Positions 56,856 to 64,000 of a stretch of DNA of 64,000 nt are shown here, one piece after another. The number at the start of each line of letters is the position of its first letter. Positions within the stretch are counted from its first letter, which is position 1. Origin of the DNA: Lachancea thermotolerans CBS 6340 (lineage: Eukaryota > Ascomycota > Saccharomycetes > Saccharomycetales > Saccharomycetaceae); contig NC_013082.1 of NCBI RefSeq assembly GCF_000142805.1, forward strand, positions 1,054,001-1,118,000. The letters run 5' to 3'. The notes below the pieces were generated by a model, which saw nothing but the letters and a program-made list of their open reading frames with translations, made no database searches and had not been told where the DNA came from. The translations under genes and the position numbers were made by a program.

Positions 56856-57949
56856 GCGTTACGGCATGGAGTGGATTATTAAATTACATAAACAGCAATA
56901 GAGAAGGCAAATGGCATCTCTTCGAGAGGTCAATCTCGAGGGCAATATACTGAACCAAGACCCACAAGGTGGTATAGGCGTTGTCCAACATAGAGGACAA
57001 AATCAATGCGTTATAACGCGACGCACTTACGGCGCTGCTGTCAAATGCGGACTTGATCCAGTGCAATGGCTTTCGCTTCACTAGTGAACTTGCTACTTTG
57101 CGGCAGCTCGTTCCCGCTCAATGCAACTTCTCACGTGCGTCGATTTATTCTCGGCCATACGAACATTGAAACACTATCCAGCACACAAATAAAAAAGCTT
57201 GAGCGACAATGTTTAGCCTCGGCCCAGAGCTCAGTTGTCGCGTTCAAATACCGTTACATTATAAATTACAAAGTAATGCCGAGTGATTACTCTGGACTGT
57301 AGAGGCAGCGCAAGTTGGATATGATTGTTAAGGCCTAAGATATGCTGGCTTGACATCTTGTCACACGGATATCATGCCCTTGCAGCTACACCGAATAATC
57401 GTGGTAGTCCGAATCTTAGAGCGCCGCTAAATAAGCTTCGTTGGATAATCAGCCAAACTATCAAATAGCTCGTGACTGGCGTATCCTCACGAAGAAACGG
57501 ACTTTCTCTACAACCGTTTCTCGGCCCCACGCCTGTTGTGGCTTCTGCAAGCACGTGAGCGTTTGTGAATTGCGGTCACGAGCGCGATGAGACGCGCCAC
57601 AACCACCACAACGACGCGATATTCAATCTCGCCCGACGCCGCTGCAAGTTAGAATAGTGCGGGAAGCGTGGAAATACGCTAAACGTAGAAAAAAGGATGC
57701 GCTCATTATGAAGCGAACTGCGGCCTGAAATACAGTAAGGTCACAGGTCCGGCAGGCGGCCGGGCTTGCTTGCATTGTAAAAATCAGTTAGTAAGTCGTC
57801 AAAAGCCACACAATCTCGGCAAATTTAAGCACTGCTTAACGCTGCGTCTCATCCTTGAAATATAAAGGCGGATGCTGCTGTCGAATCCGCGATAGTAAGC
57901 GTGCACGCAGTTAAGTCGTTTGGGACTGCTGCTACACCGCTGCTGACGA
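56856..57949. promoter_or_regulatory. Long MET28 upstream region with Cbf1-type sites
   Basis: This 1.09-kb region separates tRNA-Thr from MET28. TCACGTG sites lie at 57131-57137 (plus) and 57552-57558 (minus strand), the Cbf1-Met4-Met28 target. TGTGGC or GCCACA sequences of Met31/Met32 type occur at about 57536-57541, 57596-57601 and 57804-57809. A TATA-like TATAAAGG is at 57861-57868. A short palindrome GCGTTATAACGC lies at 57008-57019. No gene or mobile element is supported; a 78-codon frame at 57066-57302 has no similarity. Confidence 0.65.
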
Positions 57950-58708
57950 ATGGCATACGCAAAGTTACAGGAGATGCCAGCCGACCGGACCGGGCAGAAA
58001 CGCGCGAAGTCAGAAGACGCAACGACTCCAACGTCTGAGCAGTACCAAGAGAAATTTCAAGATCTGTTCAGTCGGTGTTTCAGTGCCGAAGAGAACGATG
58101 GGGAGGAACATAGTGGGTTCGACAGAGGCGAAGATCGCAACTACATTTCACAGAGGCTCGGGGCGGTTTCTGATAGCTCCGCTGCTGTACCGAACCTCAC
58201 AGGAGATGCGGCCAGCAGCGCACAAGGCGGCTTGGCAGAGCACGGCGATCTATCCCGCCAGCTGCACAACCTGATTTCCAGCAACTCGGAGCTGGGCTCC
58301 CGACTATTGTCTTTGCTCCTGGTGAGCAGCGGGAACGCTAAGGAAATCATTTCTGCGGTCAACAAGGGCGACCTCGATGGCCTCAAAAAGCTAAACCTAA
58401 AAAAGTCGCAGCTACAGCGGCCCAAGTACACTGAGGAAGAGCTGCAGGAGTTTCAGAAGATAGAGATGGAGAAAAGGCGGAAGAACACCGAAGCTTCAGC
58501 AAGGTTTCGTATTCGCAAAAAGCAACGAGAACACGAGAAGGTCGAGAAACTGAAACAACTTCACTCTCAGATTTCTGAGCTGTATGTAACGATTGACAAA
58601 CTCCTCGATGAAAACAAATTCTGGAAACAGAAGCTTGAGGAGGTCAACGAGCAGAAGTCTAAAGAGTTACTGGAAAGCATAAAAAAGCGCAGGAATAGCA
58701 GCGATTGA
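57950..58708 (+). CDS. MET28: bZIP sulfur regulator Met28
   Basis: Ortholog of S. cerevisiae MET28 (YIR017C), a bZIP subunit of the Cbf1-Met4-Met28 complex that activates sulfur-assimilation genes. The 252-aa product (187 in S. cerevisiae) has two matching regions: residues about 104-150 with LHNLISSNSELGSRLLSLLL and VSSGNAKEIISAVNKGD, and a C-terminal bZIP with basic region RRKNTEASARFRIRKKQRE and a zipper that ends LDENKFWKQKLEEVNEQKS. The basic region keeps the N-x7-R pattern (NTEASARFR). The first about 100 residues are a polar extension not seen in S. cerevisiae. TCACGTG sites upstream suggest that it is under its own pathway's control. Confidence 0.93.
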   Translation: MAYAKLQEMPADRTGQKRAKSEDATTPTSEQYQEKFQDLFSRCFSAEENDGEEHSGFDRGEDRNYISQRLGAVSDSSAAVPNLTGDAASSAQGGLAEHGDLSRQLHNLISSNSELGSRLLSLLLVSSGNAKEIISAVNKGDLDGLKKLNLKKSQLQRPKYTEEELQEFQKIEMEKRRKNTEASARFRIRKKQREHEKVEKLKQLHSQISELYVTIDKLLDENKFWKQKLEEVNEQKSKELLESIKKRRNSSD

Positions 58709-59070
58709 GCCAACCTCAACAGCATTGAACATCATTATAAACAATCTTGCCTACAAGAATTAGACAATAACGGCATTGTTTATTTTCTTGGGATATATAC
58801 GCTGATATCTAGTTAATTATGATCGGGACTTTTATCTCTCCAGAACAAGAACGGCGTAAATGAGTGGCAATGACAATGAGTTTCAAATAAAAAAAAAAGT
58901 TAAAACAAAGATCAAATGAATCAGACTCCGCCGAAATCCTTCGAGGAGGGTTGTGATAAGCAATCTAGCGCCGCATAGCAAAACTGGTTATGGATCTTAA
59001 ATACAAAATTTTGTGAACTCCGATCCCCCCACACATTGATAAAAAATAAAACTTGAAACGCTTTTTTCCG
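58709..59070. other. Convergent MET28 / YIR016W-like spacer
   Basis: This 362-bp AT-rich region between two stop codons should hold both terminators. It includes A runs (around 58890-58905) and no gene. Confidence 0.45.
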
Positions 59071-61326
59071 TCAGGCTTCCAGACGGTCTTGGTAGTAAGA
59101 AATGCGCTCTGCCCATTTCTTGTTGATAATAAAACGCTTTTGCTGAATGTTGTTCAGATCTTCCTGTGAGCACCAGCCGTTGTTCGAGAAGTTTTTCTCA
59201 AGAACAGCGAACCTCTCATCTTCTATCTGTTGTTGTTTCATTAGCACGTTGATGTACTCCCTGAGGGTTATTCTATTGGGTTTCTCGGCGGCATGCCCTG
59301 CGAGCGCCTTGTCACTCTCGTCTTTGTAAATTCTATCCAAGAGAATATTTGACTGTGTTTGAATGGGTGTGACATGTCTAGCGCCAAACTTTTCCGTGAC
59401 TGTGATCACTGGTAATGCTTTCGTTAGTTCGTCAATATCAACGGTTATTATGTCTGTCTCAGAGCTGTTGCTGGATGAGTCGCTGCTCGTACCACTGAAG
59501 ACACTGTCATTCCTAACCGTCGTGACGCTTCCAGCGCTATGCGTTGTGCTCTTCTTACTGAGCTGAGATTTTTTCGCAACTAGGTCACTTCCGACAGTAG
59601 CGTTGTTAGAAGGACTAATGTGAGACCTGTGCGAAAATGAAGCCGATTTCTTGAGCCCACCCTGACCGCCGCGTGCAAGTCTTTCGAAGGGCCCTTCCCC
59701 TAAGGGGTTCCCAAACGATTCCTCCAAAGGTGATTCAGCTAGCATTGATGAAGGGGTACGTTCAATACCTGATATGCTACGGTGGACGGCACCAGAGCCG
59801 TTAAAGCCACTGTTGGATCTAGATCTTTCCGTACCACCTCCGCTGATAATCCTTGTGAGACCACACCTGAACTTACTACCAAGTGACTGATTGGTAACAG
59901 GGGTTTGAACCCCGGTTCCTGCAGTAGGCGTAGGAAGAGATGCAACGTTGCGTAGCCCCTCCGGGTTACTTATACATCGGTTTTGAGATGCGCTGGTTTT
60001 GAGCGACAACTTCTTCCGGTTTCTGGAACTTAGCGCACTCATCTCGCTACTGGGAGAATCATATGGTATAGTTGAAAATGATGCAGTTTGCCGTAGTTCG
60101 TGGTAATTTGAAGGATTAAGTCCTGAGACAGAGCTCAGGTTCGGAGATTGCGACGACGAATTTTTGTTACTCAATGAGGTTTTCCTTAGTATAGCGCTAG
60201 AAGCTCTTTTCAATAGGGGTATTTTCTTAGCGTTTGCATTGTCCGCAGCCTCCGAGTAATTCAGAGAAGACCTTGGTGATTTGAGGTCATGAAGGCTTGC
60301 CAGCGAGCCTACGTCGGCCTCGAGTAGGGAGAGGGGCGGGCGGAACGCCAAGTCATCGTTATCGTAGAAAGATTGGGAAGAGCTGCTGCTGCTGTCGACG
60401 CTGTACCCACGGAGCATTCTTTTTTCTGAGTTATCAAGGTTTCCATCTTTAATGCCCAGGCCAGAGTGATGCTCCACGCTTGAGCTCAGCCTCGGAAGCT
60501 CTGGCGTGTTGCCTTTGGATCGTACTGAGCCGTGGCGCTGTAGGTGATGTAGAGAAAACTCTGGAGAGCCCACCACAGCTTTGACTGCCGCGGCATTGGC
60601 GCTAGTATCGCCGTTGGTATGTGATCCAGCGATGCCCGAGGTGGCGGCTGGCAGGAGTGTGCTGGAGAACTTTTTCTTGAACGAGATCTTAGGAGAGCTG
60701 ATGGTTGGGGATATGGGGTTGGAGTTAGGGTTGGAGCCGGCTCCCGAAACTGTCGAGTCTTGTGGAATTTCCAGGGCCTTAGAGAGATCGAATGAAGTGT
60801 TGATGTCGGACTCGTGGTCGATGGTTCTGCTGAGTACACTGTCTGCCGTTCCTGTTGAGCCAAGCGAACCCGACGCCGCTGTCTCAGCAGCATCAAGAAG
60901 CGATGCGGCCCGAGCTCTGCGGATCTGCGAACCCGGGCTCGCGGAAGATTGCGTGTGTGCGTTCAAGTCAGACCCCGAGCGAGGCACAGACACCACGGGC
61001 GAGTCGGTTATTGACTTGGGCGTCCCGGGCGACATAGGAGGCGTGGGTGACGCGTTCACGCTGTACACGTCCGGCAGCGGCGGTAACAAGGCCTCGGAAG
61101 AAGAATCCGGCGAGTGCTGCGTCTGGAACGCGGCCTGCACGGCTTCGCCACTCAAGCCTAGGCCGCTCACCGCCGGCTGTAGAACGGCTTCTGGCTGCGG
61201 TTCAACGGCCTGTTTGGCTTCCAGCTGCTCACGTAGGGAGTCATCGTCCATTTCTGAGTGGTCGCGTACACTCTGCCGCTCTGCGGACGTTTGTTCCGGC
61301 TCTTCTTTGATATCTTGCAGTGCCAT
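59071..61326 (-). CDS. Ser-rich protein of unknown function, YIR016W/YOL036W-like
   Basis: Single ortholog of the S. cerevisiae duplicate pair YIR016W and YOL036W, whose function is not known. The 751-aa product is mostly Ser/Asn/Pro-rich and probably disordered, with many RxxS-type phosphorylation sites (RSGSDLNAH, RSISGIERTPSS). A conserved block is at the C-terminus: KFGARHVTPIQTQSNILLDR, RITLREYINVLMKQQQIEDE and a Trp-containing end (NNIQQKRFIINKKWAERISY). The start is the ATG at 61326 (MALQDIKEEPEQ); the frame above it opens with GTG only. Its neighbours MET28 (YIR017C) and PRE6 (YOL038W) agree with both members of the pair. Confidence 0.88.
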   Translation of the reverse strand: MALQDIKEEPEQTSAERQSVRDHSEMDDDSLREQLEAKQAVEPQPEAVLQPAVSGLGLSGEAVQAAFQTQHSPDSSSEALLPPLPDVYSVNASPTPPMSPGTPKSITDSPVVSVPRSGSDLNAHTQSSASPGSQIRRARAASLLDAAETAASGSLGSTGTADSVLSRTIDHESDINTSFDLSKALEIPQDSTVSGAGSNPNSNPISPTISSPKISFKKKFSSTLLPAATSGIAGSHTNGDTSANAAAVKAVVGSPEFSLHHLQRHGSVRSKGNTPELPRLSSSVEHHSGLGIKDGNLDNSEKRMLRGYSVDSSSSSSQSFYDNDDLAFRPPLSLLEADVGSLASLHDLKSPRSSLNYSEAADNANAKKIPLLKRASSAILRKTSLSNKNSSSQSPNLSSVSGLNPSNYHELRQTASFSTIPYDSPSSEMSALSSRNRKKLSLKTSASQNRCISNPEGLRNVASLPTPTAGTGVQTPVTNQSLGSKFRCGLTRIISGGGTERSRSNSGFNGSGAVHRSISGIERTPSSMLAESPLEESFGNPLGEGPFERLARGGQGGLKKSASFSHRSHISPSNNATVGSDLVAKKSQLSKKSTTHSAGSVTTVRNDSVFSGTSSDSSSNSSETDIITVDIDELTKALPVITVTEKFGARHVTPIQTQSNILLDRIYKDESDKALAGHAAEKPNRITLREYINVLMKQQQIEDERFAVLEKNFSNNGWCSQEDLNNIQQKRFIINKKWAERISYYQDRLEA

Positions 61327-62048
61327 GTAATGAACTTTGTATTGCACGTATATCAGCCGTGGTTGCCACTTTCAACTTAAATTTTCCGGCACAAATGGCA
61401 GCGGTTGGCTTTGGTGGTTCCTTGTGATAGGGCGTACGACTGTAGTCGACTTTTTCCAGCCCAGTTATTTCCAGGTGGTCCAGCGAGTGCAGCTTGACAA
61501 AGCGCTATCTAGCAGGTTTAAACCGTGATTTCAAAAAAATACCCACGGCGAGGCCAGATTCTGGGAACTTTCTGGTCTCGGGATAGAGAGACCATATCCG
61601 TATAAAGCGACATATGCTCTTGCTAGTTTTTATGTTGTTTTTTTTTTGTTTTTTTTTTGTTTTTTATTTCCCAATGGGTTTCATTACGAGTACCAACGTC
61701 AAACATGCTCATCGCTTTGTTCGAGGAGGTTTTAATGCATTAGATGCATGAACTCGCATTGTCTCTCAGAGAACGACGAGTCAGGCGCATATCCAGCACA
61801 TAATATACGCTTGCATCACTTAGCACGCGAAGCCATGAGGCTATCACCTGATCGGCTTTGGAAGCCGATACGGAGCGTATCGCTGCCTCCGAGGACAACT
61901 GCTAATTCAAGGTTTGATTCCCCTATCTAGCCGGAATGCAAGGACTGTTGACTGTGCGTGACTGCCTCACTGGGAAAATCCCTCGCTTCTGGTAAGTGCT
62001 GCTCGCTTGCTAACCTCGCTTATTTTATATGACGTCTACACATTCTGC
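61327..62048. other. 722-bp spacer with T-tracts and a structured segment
   Basis: Next to the YIR016W-like start are interrupted T-tracts (10, 10 and 6 T) at 61638-61665, likely a nucleosome-excluding promoter element. The rest, 61740-62030, is G+C-richer and highly self-complementary (see the segment at 61810-61942). No protein similarity was found in the short frames. Confidence 0.5.
61810..61942 (+). ncRNA. Possible structured RNA with B-box-like motif (unidentified)
   Basis: Nested inverted repeats enclose this 133-bp segment: outer arms CTTGCAT (61810-61816) and ATGCAAG (61936-61942); inner arms TTAGCA (61820-61825) and TGCTAA (61900-61905). Inside are AGCC-ATGA-GGCT (61831-61842), ATCGGCTT-TGG-AAGCCGAT (61851-61869) and the overlapping, alternative CGATACG-GAG-CGTATCG (61866-61882). 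GGTTTGATTCC at 61911-61921 differs by one base from the tRNA B-box consensus GGTTCGANTCC. It is not a tRNA: the T-stem does not pair and 14 nt separate it from the closing arm. I cannot match it to a known yeast RNA. Strand is inferred from the B-box. Confidence 0.35.
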
Positions 62049-62893
62049 CTAGTTCTCGCCCCGCTTCTGCTTCTTCTTCTCGAGTTCCTGCTGTTTCTCT
62101 TGCTCAATTTCGTCGACGTACTTGCCGATGTCGTCGCTTGACAGGTTGGCGATTTGAGACGCAGGGCGGACAACAGTGATCTCGATGTTCTTGGCGCCCG
62201 TCTGCACCACTTCCAACAGCGCCTTAACGGTGAGCTTGACACACTCCTGCTCTGTGGCAGGAGGCGCGTCGCGCGCATAGTTCTTCTCGAGGAACTCGCG
62301 CACGGTCTTGCTATTCCTGCCAATGGCCTGGGCGCTCCAAGCAGAGTACACACCACTGGGCTCAGTCTGGTACAGCTTTGGGGTCGTATCACGAGGATCA
62401 AAACCCGCAATCAATGTCGACACACCAAAGGGTCTCACACCGCCGGATTGCGTGTATTTCTGCTGCACCCCTGCGACGTACCGCGTCAGGTAATCCACAG
62501 AGACAGGGTCCTCGAGTGTGAGCTTGTGCGACTGCGCTTCTACGCGGGCCTTCTCAATAAGGATTCTGCTGTCTGCGTTCAGCCCCGCGAAAGATAGTAC
62601 CACATGCGAGTCGATCTTGGCGATTTTGGAAGGAGTAATACGCGGATCCTGCAGCTTCAATGTTGACCGCCTTTCGCAGCCGATGACCACGCAGTCTTTG
62701 CCCTTGATCCCTACGGCACAAGTTCCTCTTTTAACTGCTTCCAGAGCATATTCGACTTGGAAAATATGGCCATCAGGTCTAAACTTTAGGTGTTAGGAAA
62801 AATAGTTGAATCAACGCACGCCCAATTGGACCGCGCTAGGAATAAATTTCTCACATACGAGAAGATGGAAAGTGCTCTGTCGTAGCCACTCAT
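62049..62893 (-). CDS. PRE6: 20S proteasome alpha4 subunit Pre6, one intron
   Basis: Alpha-type subunit 4 of the 20S core particle. Exon 1 is 62893-62859 (35 nt), the 80-nt intron 62779-62858 has donor GTATGT, a branch-like CCTAAC and acceptor GTTTAG, and exon 2 is 62778-62049. Splicing restores the alpha signature across the junction, YDRALSIFS / [11 protein letters not shown], and yields 254 aa, as in S. cerevisiae. Other matches are [28 protein letters not shown] and [16 protein letters not shown]; the C-terminus is the usual Lys/Glu/Gln-rich helix. A GGTGGCGAA Rpn4-type site is 64 bp upstream. I am not aware of an intron in S. cerevisiae PRE6. Confidence 0.96.
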
Positions 62894-63712
62894 TCTCTAA
62901 TCCACCTTTAGAGTATCGTGCTTGCCTTTTTGAAGGGCAGTAGAGTTGTACGCTCCGGTGGCGAATGAATTCTTTCAGCACATGTAAATTGGTGCGTAAA
63001 TAGTGAGCGTCAGTTTTCGTGAACTACTTGAAGATCAAACGTGCCATCCACAACTCCTGAGACCTTCGTATTTAGATAGCATTCCTTCCAAAATTTCTGC
63101 CATTAGAAAAACTTTAATGCTATACCTAAAGAAATCCTACTGTTTTTCTGTCTCGGTCAAAGGCTGCTGTTTGGTGTGTTTATTTGGAAGCGAAGATGAA
63201 GCTAATTATTTGATTCTGCGCTGCGAAGAAAACTCACCGTAAGAGCAGCATACGGGTCATATTATTCGTCAGGTTAACTGCGCTCAACATTAATCGTTGA
63301 TTTCTTAGGGTCTTTTAACGCCAGTCATAAAAACGAGCAACTCAACCTTAAAACGCTGGAAAAAATTAATGAGACTGCACAAAACTGCAATAAAGATTCT
63401 TAACAGCTGCTCTGCTCAAATTCTGCAGGGATTTGCTACTGTAGATATATTCGTGCTTCAAAATTGAAGCTTCCTGGACAAACGTAGGCCCCAATTGTCA
63501 TCCCTCAGATAGTACTATGGTACCAAAAAATTTGAAGACATATCGCCTCGGCGAGCCCTCTGAACTAACTCGAAGCATTAAACTATAGCCTCTGAAGGAT
63601 GCAGCCGTTTAAAGTTATAAGTTCAGGTTAATTTACGATTTATTATAATTTACGAATCGGCTGTGTTCTTCAATTTGGTTTGAGCAGTAATTTCCATTCC
63701 AAGGTCTAAGCA
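62894..63712. promoter_or_regulatory. Divergent PRE6/MIM1 region (819 bp)
   Basis: GGTGGCGAA at 62957-62965 is a close variant of the proteasome-associated control element GGTGGCAAA bound by Rpn4 and faces PRE6 from 64 bp. The rest is AT-rich with no gene, RNA or repeat that I can support; the 79-codon frame at 63003-63242 starts with GTG and resembles nothing. Confidence 0.6.
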
Positions 63713-64000
63713 ATGGTTGGACAGCTTGCTAGCAAGGTTCCTGAAGAGCTTGCATCAGTGGCCATTCCTGGTCCCACAGCTCCCACAGGCGTCGAAGAGG
63801 GAGATCAGCAAGACGAGCCATTACAAAAGACGGAGGAGGCAGTTGAGGACGAAAGCTACTCGAATGCCTCCGGATTACCATCAGCCCAGAGTAATTCCTG
63901 CATGAAAATTCTTTATTTCGCGGGTTCATGTTCGGTAAATCTTATTCTACCCTTCTTCAATGGCTTAATGTTGGGTTTTGGCGAGCTTATTGCACACGAA
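63713..64000 (+). CDS. MIM1: Mitochondrial outer-membrane insertase Mim1 (3' end outside window)
   Basis: Subunit of the MIM complex that inserts alpha-helical proteins into the mitochondrial outer membrane. The 96 codons seen start MVGQLASKVPEEL, pass through a polar, acidic N-terminal part and reach the conserved single transmembrane segment FAGSCSVNLILPFFNGLMLG, followed by FGELIAHE. The helix carries the GxxxG dimerisation pattern (GLMLG). S. cerevisiae Mim1 is 113 aa and has SINLLLPFLNGMMLGFGELF at the same place. The N-terminal arm is longer here (about 68 residues before the helix versus about 43). The gene runs off the right edge. Confidence 0.93.
   Translation, partial: MVGQLASKVPEELASVAIPGPTAPTGVEEGDQQDEPLQKTEEAVEDESYSNASGLPSAQSNSCMKILYFAGSCSVNLILPFFNGLMLGFGELIAHE

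Noticed and set aside
56860-56992. Possible solo LTR upstream of tRNA-Thr (minus strand begins TGTTGGACAACG)
   Set aside because: Only a TGTTGG-like edge was seen. No matching CA end, no target duplication and no similarity to known yeast LTRs could be established.
57066-57302. 78-codon frame upstream of MET28
   Set aside because: No similarity, and it covers a conserved-type TCACGTG site; more likely promoter sequence.
61861-61942. tRNA gene suggested by GGTTTGATTCC
   Set aside because: The T-stem does not pair, there is no A-box, anticodon arm or acceptor stem in the right places.
63003-63242. 79-codon frame between PRE6 and MIM1
   Set aside because: It begins with GTG, and the product resembles no family I know.

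Overview
This is nuclear DNA of a budding yeast of the family Saccharomycetaceae that separated before the whole-genome duplication; gene content and protein similarity fit Lachancea best, but the genus is inferred, not proven. The evidence is gene order. Orthologs of S. cerevisiae chromosome IX genes (EST3, URM1, NAS2, YIA6, EPS1, BET1, CFD1, INP51, YIL001W, SGN1, MPH1, AIM21, DJP1, IST3, PAN1) are interleaved with orthologs from chromosome V (GCN4, MIT1, VAB2, YEA4, GIM4, WBP1, IRC22, NOP16, PMI40, YND1, NUG1, PAC2, TMA20, SEC3, NTF2, YER010C). This is the single unduplicated ancestor of the two regions around CEN5 and CEN9. A point centromere (CDEI, 91-bp AT-rich CDEII, CDEIII) lies where expected, between IRC22 and SGN1.

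Layout. 1-3.4 kb: 5' part of APM1, then EST3 read through a programmed +1 frameshift, then three tRNA genes (Asp, Trp with intron, Arg). 3.4-9 kb: URM1, intron-containing NAS2, GCN4 with a uORF leader whose first and key inhibitory uORFs resemble S. cerevisiae uORF1 and uORF4, and the WOPR regulator MIT1 across a 2-kb divergent promoter. 9-24.4 kb: a dense left arm of transport, secretory, Fe-S, chaperone and phosphoinositide genes. 24.7 kb: centromere. 25-54.5 kb: a right arm of ribosome biogenesis, mannose metabolism, a dynactin p25-like gene I do not know from S. cerevisiae, apyrase, TFIIB, tubulin folding, FANCM-type helicase, exocyst, nuclear transport, actin patch and splicing genes. 54.7-64 kb: a more rearranged segment with an MNT3-like mannosyltransferase, a tRNA-Thr, the sulfur regulator MET28, a YIR016W/YOL036W-like protein, proteasome subunit PRE6 and the start of MIM1.

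Eight genes are only complete when short spliceosomal introns or recoding are taken into account: EST3 (+1 frameshift), NAS2, BET1, GIM4, PMI40, TMA20, AIM21 and PRE6. The introns are 53-80 nt and most have a TACTAAC or close branch site. No transposon or virus-like element could be supported. The least explained piece is a strongly self-complementary 130-bp stretch with a tRNA-type B-box match near 61.8-61.9 kb.
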